A DNA stretch of 64,000 nt from Amycolatopsis japonica (GTDB lineage: Bacteria; Actinomycetota; Actinomycetes; Mycobacteriales; Pseudonocardiaceae), in contig NZ_CP008953.1 of NCBI RefSeq assembly GCF_000732925.1, forward strand, positions 3,658,001 through 3,722,000. Direction: 5' to 3'. The notes under the pieces were generated by a model. That model did no database searches. It was not told where the DNA came from and saw only the letters and a list, made by a program, of their open reading frames with translations. The position numbers and the translations under genes were made by a program. Numbering within the stretch: the first letter of the stretch is position 1; each line of letters begins with the position of its first letter. Positions 46,517 through 54,118 of the stretch are shown here, in pieces.

Positions 46517-46819
46517 ATGATCGTCGTGTTCGATGCCGAGCTCTGGGTCTGGGACGCCCGCCGTGGGGAGACCTGGACCTTCGTCAGCCTGCCCCAGGAC
46601 ATCTCCGAGGAGATCCGTGAGATCGCCGACGGGCCGCGCCGCGGGTTCGGAGCGGTCCGGGTCCAGGTCGGTATCGGCGGCAGCAAATGGAAGACGTCGA
46701 TCTTCCCGGACTCCAAACAGGGTGCCTACGTGTTGCCGGTCAAGAAAGCGGTTCGCAAGGCCGAAGGGATCGAGGAAGGTGATAGGGCGAAAGTGACCGT
46801 CGAGCTGATCGATCTCTGA
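46517..46819 (+). CDS. DUF1905-domain protein
   Basis: The 100-residue protein is almost entirely a DUF1905 domain: FDAELWVWDARRGETWTFVSLP, RGFGAVRVQVGIGGSKWKTSIFP, YVLPVKKAVRKAEGIEEGD and VTVELIDL. The function is unknown; in other bacteria the domain is often fused to YdeI-like regions. No good RBS precedes ATG 46517, so an upstream start cannot be ruled out. Confidence 0.78.
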   Translation: MIVVFDAELWVWDARRGETWTFVSLPQDISEEIREIADGPRRGFGAVRVQVGIGGSKWKTSIFPDSKQGAYVLPVKKAVRKAEGIEEGDRAKVTVELIDL

Positions 46820-46849
46820 CCAGGGCGCCGGCAAATTCGCACAAGCGCT

Positions 46850-46915
46850 GGTCAAGGCCACTCCTGACGATTCGGACTGGATCTCCGAACGGGGCAGATG
46901 TCAGGAGGCTTGACC
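46850..46915. terminator. Long three-part hairpin after the DUF1905 gene
   Basis: Nested pairing is visible: GGTCAAG (46850-46856) with CTTGACC (46909-46915), CTCCTGAC (46861-46868) with GTCAGGAG (46900-46907), and TTCGGA (46871-46876) with TCCGAA (46884-46889). A terminator for the DUF1905 gene or a structured RNA are both possible. Confidence 0.5.
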
Positions 46916-46943
46916 GGCCATTGTCCACAAAGGACACTATTTG

Positions 46944-46992
46944 GTCGTTAGAACGACGCAAAACACTCACGACCCACTCGCAAAACGCTCAC
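46944..46992. repeat. Palindrome plus 14-bp direct repeats
   Basis: GTCGTT-AG-AACGAC (46944-46957) is immediately followed by CGCAAAACACTCAC (46957-46970) and CGCAAAACGCTCAC (46979-46992), 22 bases apart with one mismatch. No gene starts nearby, because the flanking genes converge. The rest of 46820-47122 shows no gene. Confidence 0.5.
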
Positions 46993-47122
46993 ATCGGGCA
47001 CGATCGCCTCGGAATTGTCCCCTATGGACAGTCGCGAGGGCGCGAGGCCGCTGGGACGAGCCCCTCCGTCACCGCTTGACCAGCGGATGGCGGCTTTACC
47101 GGGGACCTTGGACCTCTGACCG

Positions 47123-48103
47123 TCAGAGGAGGCGTTCACCGAGCGGCGTCGTCAGGTAGAGGACGCCGCGGCCGGAGCGTTCACGCGTGACGAGTCCGCT
47201 GTCCCGCAGGACCTTGAGGTGCTGGGAGACGGCGCTCGGTGTCACGCCCAAAGCACGCGCGAGGTCGGTCGTGGTCGCGGGGGAGGACAACGCGGTCAGG
47301 AGGGTGGCTCGCGTCCGGCCCAGTAGCCGTACGGAGCTGGACCGGGCTGAGCGTGTCCCGGCAGCCCACAGGGTGCCGGTTCCCCGCGCCGGATAGCGGA
47401 TCGTGGTCTGGGTCGAGGAGTTCTCCTTGACCAGGACATACGGTGACCCGAGGACGACCGGTATCAGCACGAGACCTCCCAGCCCTCGCGTGACGACACG
47501 ATGCTGATCGCGCCACCGCTCGCCGGCCAGGATCACCCGGTCGTCGTGCCAGCGGAGATCCGGATGCAGATCCGCGAACAACCGCTCGGCCCCACCCGCG
47601 GTCAAAGCCCGGGCGTGATAGCCGACATCGGCGTCCAGGACCGCCCGGATCCGTGGCCAATGCGGGGCGACAAGGCGGGCGTGGGCGACCCGAAGTTCCT
47701 CGGCGACGTCCCGCAGACCGGACACCGGATCATCGGCGAAGGCCGCGATGGCGGGAGGACGTTTTTCGCCGAAGATCCGGTCGAGGCTCGCCCTCACCCG
47801 GTCTTCAGGGGTTCGTTGCAGCGCGTCGAGGTCGTTTTCGAGGGAATCCCCGGAGTTTCGTGGGGCGGGGACGAGGAACTCCGGCCAGCCGAGTCTGCCG
47901 GTCACGACCAACGGCCAGGTACGCGAAAGGTCGAGTGGCTCGCGACCGAGTTCTTCGCGCGCCCAACGAAGCCAAGAGAGATTGACCGTGTTCCGGTCGA
48001 TCCCGGCAAGTTGCTGCAGACAGGCCACGGTCTCGGACAGCGGCGAGATCGCGAACCGGGTCGCGGCCAGTTCGGAGACGCCCAGCTCGATGGTCATCGG
48101 CAT
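47123..48103 (-). CDS. ArsR-type winged-helix regulator with DUF5937-like N terminus
   Basis: A 326-residue regulator. The N-terminal 230 residues are the DUF5937-type ligand region (MTIELGVSELAATRFAISPL, then WLRWAREELGREPLDLSRT). The C-terminal 80 residues are an ArsR wHTH (RTRATLLTALSSPATTTDLA, VTPSAVSQHLKVLRDSGLV). ATG 48103 is chosen (48097 also possible). It diverges from an MFS pump 66 bases away, the usual pairing for this family. The inducer is unknown. Confidence 0.85.
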   Translation of the reverse strand: MPMTIELGVSELAATRFAISPLSETVACLQQLAGIDRNTVNLSWLRWAREELGREPLDLSRTWPLVVTGRLGWPEFLVPAPRNSGDSLENDLDALQRTPEDRVRASLDRIFGEKRPPAIAAFADDPVSGLRDVAEELRVAHARLVAPHWPRIRAVLDADVGYHARALTAGGAERLFADLHPDLRWHDDRVILAGERWRDQHRVVTRGLGGLVLIPVVLGSPYVLVKENSSTQTTIRYPARGTGTLWAAGTRSARSSSVRLLGRTRATLLTALSSPATTTDLARALGVTPSAVSQHLKVLRDSGLVTRERSGRGVLYLTTPLGERLL

Positions 48104-48112
48104 CGCCCGAGT

Positions 48113-48131
48113 ATGTAGGCATGAGCTAAAT
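48113..48131. promoter_or_regulatory. Candidate operator in ArsR-MFS intergenic region
   Basis: ATGTAG-N7-CTAAAT is a near-perfect inverted repeat (five of six pairs) nine bases upstream of the ArsR start codon and about 38 bases before the MFS start. Its position suits autoregulation and control of the pump. Confidence 0.4.
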
Positions 48132-48169
48132 GGTGTCTCCGGAACACCGGACGCCGCCACGATCCGACC

Positions 48170-49354
48170 ATGCCCGACCTATCCCGCGCCTACCGGCGGC
48201 TTTGGTGGGCCACCGGGATCGACAGCCTCGGCAACGGCGTCTTCGCTGCGGCGCTGCCCCTGCTGGCGGTGACGGTGAGCCACGACGCCAGAGACGTCGC
48301 CCTGGTCTCCGCCGCGACGTACCTGCCGTGGCTTCTGCTGTCGCTCACCGCCGGCTCCGTCGTCGACAAAGTCGACCTAACGACCCTCATGTGGCGAACG
48401 CAGACACTCCAAGCCCTGATCGTCGGGGTGCTCACCGCGCTCGTCGCGGCAGGAGCCGTCACCGTGCCTGTGCTCGTCCTGCTCGCGTTCGCGCTCGGGG
48501 CGTGCGATGTCTTCTATGACAACGCGGCGCAAACGGCGGTTCCGGATCTCGTCCCGAAAGGCCTACTGCACCAAGCGAACGGCAGACAGCAGGTGGCGAT
48601 GATCGTGGGCAGGCAGTTCCTGGGCCCGCCTCTCGGGAGTCTCTTCTTCGCCCTCGCCTGGACGTTGCCGTTCGCCGTCGACGCCGCGTCGTTCGTCCTC
48701 GCCGCGGTACTGCTGGCGAAGCTGCCCAGACGAGGTGGCCAGGCGGAAAGCGCGAAGGTCCTCGATGGCGTCCGGTGGCTGATGAGGCACCGCTTGCTTC
48801 GCACTCTTGCGGTGCTGTTGGGCATCAACACCTTCTGCGGTCAGCTCGGGAACGCGACGCTCGTCCTGTTCGTGACCGACGTGCTGCATCTCGGCGCGGG
48901 GGTGTTCGGTCTCCTGCTCGCCGGTGCGGCGATCGGAGGTGTCGTGGGTGGGCTGGTGACCACCCGGCTGGTCGCCTGGCTCGGCGACCTCCGCGCGCTG
49001 CTCGTCTCGCTCGCCGTGAACGCCGTCGTCTTCCTCGGGATGGGGTTCAGCCCGAACGTCGCCGTACTCGGCGGGTTCTGGGCGGTGAGCAGTTTCGTGA
49101 CGACCATTTGGAACGTCGTCACCGTCGGCGTCCGGCACCAGGAGGTGCCGTCGGCTCTGCTCGGCCGGGTCAACAGCGTGTACCGGCTGCTCGGCTGGGG
49201 ACTGATGCCGCTCGGCGCGCTGACCGGCGGGCTGCTCGCGCACAGGTTCGGGCTTCGCGTTCCCTATCCCGTCGCGGGCGTCGTGCGCGGCCTCGCGCTC
49301 TTGGCCGCGCTTCCGGTGATCATCCCGGCGATGCGGGGCGCTACTCCTCAGTGA
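48170..49354 (+). CDS. MFS efflux transporter
   Basis: The 394-residue protein of about 12 spans resembles macrolide/multidrug MFS exporters (MefA-like): LWWATGIDSLGNGVFAAALPLLAV at the N terminus, DNAAQTAVPDLVP, QQVAMIVGRQFLGPPLG and a charged central loop. The substrate is unknown. Divergent transcription from the ArsR-type gene suggests inducible efflux. The stop overlaps the small convergent gene at 49341 by 14 bases. Confidence 0.83.
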   Translation: MPDLSRAYRRLWWATGIDSLGNGVFAAALPLLAVTVSHDARDVALVSAATYLPWLLLSLTAGSVVDKVDLTTLMWRTQTLQALIVGVLTALVAAGAVTVPVLVLLAFALGACDVFYDNAAQTAVPDLVPKGLLHQANGRQQVAMIVGRQFLGPPLGSLFFALAWTLPFAVDAASFVLAAVLLAKLPRRGGQAESAKVLDGVRWLMRHRLLRTLAVLLGINTFCGQLGNATLVLFVTDVLHLGAGVFGLLLAGAAIGGVVGGLVTTRLVAWLGDLRALLVSLAVNAVVFLGMGFSPNVAVLGGFWAVSSFVTTIWNVVTVGVRHQEVPSALLGRVNSVYRLLGWGLMPLGALTGGLLAHRFGLRVPYPVAGVVRGLALLAALPVIIPAMRGATPQ

Positions 49355-49562
49355 GCTCCGCCAGCTGATCCGCGGCGTCCTGGTTCCCCGCCGCGGCCAG
49401 CCGCCGCAGCTCGTCCAGGGCGCCCAGTTCGGTCGCCGTTTCGATCAGCTGGTCCGCCGCGTCGCTGCTGCCGCCGTCGGCCAGCCGCCGGAGTTCGGCC
49501 AGGTCGCCGCTTTCGGCGGCGGCCTGGATCCGTTCGTCGATGGCGTCCCGGTCAGCGCTCAT
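49341..49562 (-). CDS. Small protein of two ~27-residue repeats
   Basis: A 73-residue acidic helical protein made mostly of two similar units: AAESGDLAELRRLADGGSSD and TATELGALDELRRLAAAGNQ, each followed by (D/A)AADQL. The pattern is like helical-repeat (Sel1/ARM-like) pairs. The start ATG 49562 lies 2 bases after the P450 stop, suggesting it ends the leftward P450 operon. The function is unknown. Confidence 0.6.
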   Translation of the reverse strand: MSADRDAIDERIQAAAESGDLAELRRLADGGSSDAADQLIETATELGALDELRRLAAAGNQDAADQLAELTEE

Positions 49563-49564
49563 GG

Positions 49565-50755
49565 TCACCAGGTTACGGGCAAGGCGTACACCCCATAGAC
49601 GGAACCGTCGTGCTTGAAGTCGATCTCCGACAGGTCGGTCGCGAGCCGCAGTGTGGGGATACGCCGGTACAGCGTGCCGTAGACGACCTGAAGTTCCATG
49701 CGCGCGAGCGGCTGGCCGAGGCACTGGTGCACGCCGAAACCGAAAGCCACGTGACGGCGGGAGTCGCGGCGGAGGTCGAGCCGGTCGGGGTCGGGGAAGA
49801 CGTCGGGATCGCGGTTGCCGATGTCGTTCGCCAGGATGATGCCTTCACCCGCCCGGATGACCTCGCCGGCGATCTCGATGTCCTCAAGCGCGACCCGGCG
49901 GCGTCCGTTGTGCGTGATGTGCAGGTAGCGCAGCAGTTCTTCGACGGCGGAGGCGATCAGCTTCGGGTCGTCGGTCTCGCGGAGGAGGGCGAGCTGGTCC
50001 GGGTGTTCGAGCAACGCCAGCGTGCCCAGCGCGATCATGTTGGCCGTCGTCTCGTGCCCGGCGATCAGCATGAGAACGCCCATCTGCGCCGCCTCCTGCC
50101 GGGTCAGCTCACCCGCACGGATGCGTTCGGTAAGACCCGACAGGAGGTCTTTGCCGGGGTTTTCGAGTTTCTCGCCGATCAGCGTGTCGAGGTACTCGCC
50201 CAGCGCGGCACCCGCGGCGGCCTTCGCCTCGGGGCCGGTCTCACGGTTGATGAGGACGTTGCTGTTGTCCTGGAAGAACTCGTGATCCGCGTAGTGGACA
50301 CCCAGCAACTGGCAGATCACCAGCGAGGGCACGGGAAGCGCGAACGCCTTCACGAGGTCTGCGGGATTCGGACCGGCCAGCATCTCGTCGATCAGGTCGT
50401 CCACGATCTTCTGCACGCCTGGCCGCATGGCCTCCACGCGTTTGATGGTGAAGGGCGCGGTCACCATCCGGCGCAGCCGGGCGTGTTCGGGGTCGTCCAT
50501 CAGGATGAAACTGATGGAGCCACCTCGCAGTGGTGTCGGGCTCGGATAGCCGGGCCGGGTGATGTCGGCGCTGACGCGGGGATCCGAGAGCAGTTTCCGC
50601 TGGTCGGCGTACCGGGTCGCGAGCCACGGCGTGCTGTCGTCCCACAACCGGACCCGCGCGAGCGGGGTTTCCTCCTGCAGCGACCGGATGACGGGTGGCG
50701 GGTCGAACGGGCAGCCCGCCGCCCTGGCGGCGGGAAAGGACGGTGTGGTGGTCAA
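49565..50755 (-). CDS. Cytochrome P450 (first of two)
   Basis: Haem monooxygenase of class I bacterial type (CYP105-like by general pattern; family not proven). The 396 residues have I-helix LIAGHETTANM, K-helix EELLR and haem-binding FGFGVHQCLGQPL with the axial Cys. The start is TTG 50755: GGAGG lies six bases upstream and the TTGA overlaps the reductase stop. Electrons probably come from the ferredoxin and reductase encoded just upstream. The substrate is unknown. Confidence 0.9.
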   Translation of the reverse strand: MTTTPSFPAARAAGCPFDPPPVIRSLQEETPLARVRLWDDSTPWLATRYADQRKLLSDPRVSADITRPGYPSPTPLRGGSISFILMDDPEHARLRRMVTAPFTIKRVEAMRPGVQKIVDDLIDEMLAGPNPADLVKAFALPVPSLVICQLLGVHYADHEFFQDNSNVLINRETGPEAKAAAGAALGEYLDTLIGEKLENPGKDLLSGLTERIRAGELTRQEAAQMGVLMLIAGHETTANMIALGTLALLEHPDQLALLRETDDPKLIASAVEELLRYLHITHNGRRRVALEDIEIAGEVIRAGEGIILANDIGNRDPDVFPDPDRLDLRRDSRRHVAFGFGVHQCLGQPLARMELQVVYGTLYRRIPTLRLATDLSEIDFKHDGSVYGVYALPVTW

Positions 50756-51921
50756 GGCTTTCCTCCAACGAGAACACCGGTGAGGTCCGGGCGGCGCAGG
50801 CGGGCTTGTTTGGGCATGTTCCAGCCGAGGACACCGGTCACCACGCCGTTTCGCCGGTATTCGGCGACGAACCGGCGTTCGGCAGGAGATCCCTCCACAA
50901 GGGATACTTCCGCGTCCGCGAAGAGGGTGCCGTGGACGTGGATCTTGGTGTCGAACTGGTCGGTCCAGAAGTAGGGGATCGGCAGGTAGGGCCGGTCTTC
51001 GCCGAGGATGACCGTCGCCACGTGGGCCGCCTGCTCGGTGGCGTTGGTCCGGTTCTCCAGCCGCAAGGTCACGTCGAGCGCTTCGTGATGCCAGCGGGCC
51101 ACGTCGCCCACGGCGTAGATCCCTTCCGCCGCACGGCATCGGGAATCGCAGACGACGCCGTTCGCCAGTGCCAGCCCGCTGCCTTCGAGCCAGTCCGTCG
51201 CCGGTGCGGCGCCGAACGCCACCACGACGACGTCCGCGGGGAGTACGTCGCCGGTTTCCAGTCGTACGCCGGTGACGTGCCCATCACGCGAATCCAGCCC
51301 GGTGACCGCCGCGCCGAGGCGCAGGGTCACGCCGCGGGAGGTATGCAGCTCCGCCAGCAGACCGGAGACGGCCGGGCCGAATTGCGCGGCCAGGGGCGCC
51401 GGCTGGGGACCCGCCAGGGTGACCGGGACGTCCATCCCCGCGACGCAGGCGGCGATCTCGGTACCGAGGACGCCGTCGCCGACGACGACCGCCCGTGAAC
51501 AGGACAGCAGGTCCGCCCGCAAGGCCAGCGCGTCATCGAGGGTGCGGAGAACGTGAACACCGCTGAGATCGCTCTGGCCGGGGAAAGTGCGCGGTCGCAG
51601 TCCCGTGGCGAGCACGATCTCGTCGGCGGTCAGTTCGCGCCCCGAGGCCGTGCGGACGGTCCGCTCCCGGACGTCGAGCGCGACGGCCGCGTCGCCGAGC
51701 AGGAAATCGGCGTCCAATGTGGACAAGCGTTCGACGGTGCGAAGCTGGGTTCGAGCGGGTTCCCACTGTCCGGAAAGGACCTGTTTGGACAGTGGGGGCC
51801 GGTCGTAGGGGAGATGCGGCTCGGCGCCCAGCACCGTGATCCGGTCCGTATAGCCCTTGCGGCGCAAGGCCTCGACGGTGGCGAGGCCGGCGACGGAGGC
51901 GCCGACCACGAGCAGGGTCAC
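50752..51921 (-). CDS. FAD-dependent ferredoxin reductase
   Basis: NAD(P)H-dependent reductase for the adjacent ferredoxin. The 389 residues have LLVVGASVAGLATVEALRRKG (FAD), VVVGDGVLGTEIAACVAG (NAD) and IYAVGDVARWHHE. It is about 40-45% similar by eye to the alkane-operon reductase at 44056, indicating paralogy. GTG 51921 overlaps the ferredoxin stop (GTGA); its own stop overlaps the P450 TTG. It forms a complete P450 redox chain with its neighbours. Confidence 0.92.
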   Translation of the reverse strand: MTLLVVGASVAGLATVEALRRKGYTDRITVLGAEPHLPYDRPPLSKQVLSGQWEPARTQLRTVERLSTLDADFLLGDAAVALDVRERTVRTASGRELTADEIVLATGLRPRTFPGQSDLSGVHVLRTLDDALALRADLLSCSRAVVVGDGVLGTEIAACVAGMDVPVTLAGPQPAPLAAQFGPAVSGLLAELHTSRGVTLRLGAAVTGLDSRDGHVTGVRLETGDVLPADVVVVAFGAAPATDWLEGSGLALANGVVCDSRCRAAEGIYAVGDVARWHHEALDVTLRLENRTNATEQAAHVATVILGEDRPYLPIPYFWTDQFDTKIHVHGTLFADAEVSLVEGSPAERRFVAEYRRNGVVTGVLGWNMPKQARLRRPDLTGVLVGGKP

Positions 51922-52112
51922 TCGCTCACCGTGATGGCGGCGCCGGGACAGACGTCGGCGGCTTCGCGGACGATGTCGTGCGTGTCCGGGCCGGGCGTTT
52001 CCTGGAGCAGGAGCACGATGCCGTCCTCCTCCCGCTGGTCGAAGACGTCGGGGGCGAGCAGCACGCAGGTTCCGGCGCCGCAGCATTTGTCCTGGTCGAC
52101 GGTGATCTTCAT
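51918..52112 (-). CDS. Small [3Fe-4S]-type ferredoxin
   Basis: 64 residues with C-x5-C (KCCGAGTCVLLAPDVF, one extra Cys) and a final CPG, the P450-associated [3Fe-4S] type. The ATG at 52112 overlaps the TetR stop (ATGA); its stop overlaps the reductase GTG. It probably serves both P450s of the operon. Confidence 0.9.
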   Translation of the reverse strand: MKITVDQDKCCGAGTCVLLAPDVFDQREEDGIVLLLQETPGPDTHDIVREAADVCPGAAITVSE

Positions 52113-52789
52113 GGTCCTTTTCCTTCGTCCGGGCCGGGAGTGACCGGTGCGAGCCAGATCCCGGCGAGTGCGTCGATGAGCCCGGTCGCGGCGTCCTGCC
52201 AGGTGGACCGGGGAGTGGGGGTGCCCTCGGCGAGTGCGCGTTCGCGTTCGGCGACCATGTGGACCAGCAGCTGGCGGGCCATGTCGCCGCGTTCGGCGCG
52301 GACGTCGGCCGGTAGATCGGGCAGACAGCGGTGGAGTCCTTCGACGATCCGCACCAGCGACGGCGAGGTCAGCGATTCCTCGACCATGATCGGGCGGAGC
52401 GCGGGGTCGGTCATCACCTGCGCGCCGAATCGCGCGAACCAGGTGGGACTCCCGAGCGTGGCCAGATGCTCGGCCACGGGGGTGACCAGGCAGCCGATCC
52501 ATTCCCGCAGATCCGTGCCGTCGCCGACGTCGGCGAGCATCCGGCGGCGGATCTCCTCGATCGGCCCCGAATGCCGCCGGGCGATCGCGCGCACCAGATC
52601 GGCCTTGGTGCCGAAGTGGTAGCCGACCGCGGTGTTGTTGCCCTGTCCCGCCGCTTCGCTGACCTGGCGGTTGGACACCGCGAACACGCCGTGTTCGGCG
52701 AACAGCCGCTCCGCCGCGGTCAGGATCAGTTCCCGCGTCGCGTGCGCCCGTTCGGCGCGGGCACCGGTGATCTCACTCGTCATGGGCAT
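52109..52789 (-). CDS. TetR-family regulator of the P450 operon
   Basis: The 226-residue protein has HTH region RELILTAAERLFAEHGVFAV, NRQVSEAAGQGNNTAVGYHF and a TetR C-terminal domain. Several in-frame ATGs (52795, 52789, 52783) are possible; 52789 overlaps the P450 stop by one base. Embedding inside the operon means it is made with its targets. Its probable operator is the nested palindrome at 54057-54081 between P450 and MFS genes. Confidence 0.87.
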   Translation of the reverse strand: MPMTSEITGARAERAHATRELILTAAERLFAEHGVFAVSNRQVSEAAGQGNNTAVGYHFGTKADLVRAIARRHSGPIEEIRRRMLADVGDGTDLREWIGCLVTPVAEHLATLGSPTWFARFGAQVMTDPALRPIMVEESLTSPSLVRIVEGLHRCLPDLPADVRAERGDMARQLLVHMVAERERALAEGTPTPRSTWQDAATGLIDALAGIWLAPVTPGPDEGKGP

Positions 52790-53997
52790 CACCATCGCAC
52801 GGGCAGTTCCCGCAGTCCGCCGACGGCGAGCCCTTCGACCTTGCGCAGGTCCGCCGCCTCGACGGCGAGTTCCAGCGTGGGCAGTTTGTCCAGCAGGACA
52901 CCGAGGACGACCTGGAGTTCGGTCCTGGCGAGCGGCTGCCCCAGGCACGCGTGCGCGCCGGCACCGAACGCCAGATGCGGGTTCGGGCTCCGGTCGAGCG
53001 CCATGTCGGCGGCGGCTTCGAACGCGCTCTCGTCCCGGTTCGCCGCGGCCATGCTGCACATCGCGGTGGTGCCCGCCGGCAAGGTCGTGCCGCCGACCTC
53101 GAAATCTTCGGTGAGGTAGCGGGACATGCCGATGCCCGCGTTGGCGTCCATGCGCAGGGATTCCTCGACGGCGGTGCGGATCAGCGACCGGTCCGCGAGC
53201 AGCGCTTCCCAGCGGCTCCGGTCCTCCAGCAGCATCGCCACCATCTTCGCGATCATGTTCGCGGTGGTCTCGTGCCCGGCGATGAGCAACCCGATGCCGG
53301 TCGCGACGAGCAGCGCGTCGGACCAGCGCTCCCCGTCGACATCGGTGTCGGTGATGAGCGCGCTGAGGATGTCCTCGCCGGGCTCGGCTCGCTTCGCCGC
53401 GATGTGCCCGCCCATGTACCGGCCGAATTCCGCCTGCGCGACGTCGAATTCGGCCTGCGTGTAGCGGGTCATGCTGAGCATGACGTCGGACCAGTGGGCG
53501 AAGCGTTCCCGGTCGGTGTCCGGGACGCCGAGCATGTCGCAGATGACCCATACGGGGAGCGGAAACGCCAGGCTCGCCTTGAGGTCCGCGGGCTCGCCCT
53601 TCGCGACCATTTCGTCGATCAGCTGGACGGCCATCGCCTCCATCCGGGGCCTCAGCGCGTTCATCCGCTTGGCGGTGAACCACTTCCCGAGCATCCGGCG
53701 CCATTTCAGATGCGCCTCGCCGTGCTGCGGGATCACGCCCGCCATCTCGCTGTTGAAGACCCCGCCCGATTCGGTGTCCGCGACCCGCGCCGCCTTGTCC
53801 GCGGGAGTCGGCCGGGTGAACCGGGGGTCGGAAAGGACGCTTTTGACGTCCGCGTAGCGGGTGATCAGCGTCGCCTCGTCGCCACTCGCGAGGGTGACCT
53901 TGGCGACCGGGCACTTAGCGCGGAACTCGGCCCATTCGGCGGGCGGTGCCAGGGCCGCCTCGGTCGGAAACGGGAAGCTCGGCAGACGCTCCGTCAT
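52789..53997 (-). CDS. Cytochrome P450 (second of two)
   Basis: The first gene of the leftward operon, 402 residues: I-helix LIAGHETTANM, ExxR in VEESLR and haem FGAGAHACLGQPL with Cys. The sequence VIPQHGEAHLKWRRMLGKWF marks the C-helix. It differs considerably from the other P450 here, so a different subfamily and perhaps sequential oxidations of one substrate. ATG 53997 has AAGGAG eight bases upstream. The substrate is unknown. Confidence 0.9.
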   Translation of the reverse strand: MTERLPSFPFPTEAALAPPAEWAEFRAKCPVAKVTLASGDEATLITRYADVKSVLSDPRFTRPTPADKAARVADTESGGVFNSEMAGVIPQHGEAHLKWRRMLGKWFTAKRMNALRPRMEAMAVQLIDEMVAKGEPADLKASLAFPLPVWVICDMLGVPDTDRERFAHWSDVMLSMTRYTQAEFDVAQAEFGRYMGGHIAAKRAEPGEDILSALITDTDVDGERWSDALLVATGIGLLIAGHETTANMIAKMVAMLLEDRSRWEALLADRSLIRTAVEESLRMDANAGIGMSRYLTEDFEVGGTTLPAGTTAMCSMAAANRDESAFEAAADMALDRSPNPHLAFGAGAHACLGQPLARTELQVVLGVLLDKLPTLELAVEAADLRKVEGLAVGGLRELPVRW

Positions 53998-54056
53998 CGA
54001 AGGCTCCTTCAGCGTGGCGGGGTTCGGTGATTCACACAGTGCCCGGGTTGTTGGCA

Positions 54057-54081
54057 TAAGTCAATCAACTGACTTAAGTTG
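54057..54081. promoter_or_regulatory. Nested palindromic operator between P450 operon and MFS pump
   Basis: TAAGTCA-N6-TGACTTA (54057-54076) is a perfect inverted repeat, and CAACT-N6-AGTTG (54066-54081) is a second, overlapping perfect one. They lie 60 bases from the P450 start and 38 from the MFS start. Such overlapping sites suit TetR binding as paired dimers. Confidence 0.75.
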
Positions 54082-54118
54082 GAGTCGTTCGCTCCCCCAT
54101 CCCCTCCGGAGGCCTTGA

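Noticed and set aside
52796..53914. Fusion of the TetR protein to upstream sequence
   Set aside because: The extension is an out-of-frame copy of the P450 gene; TetR starts near 52789.
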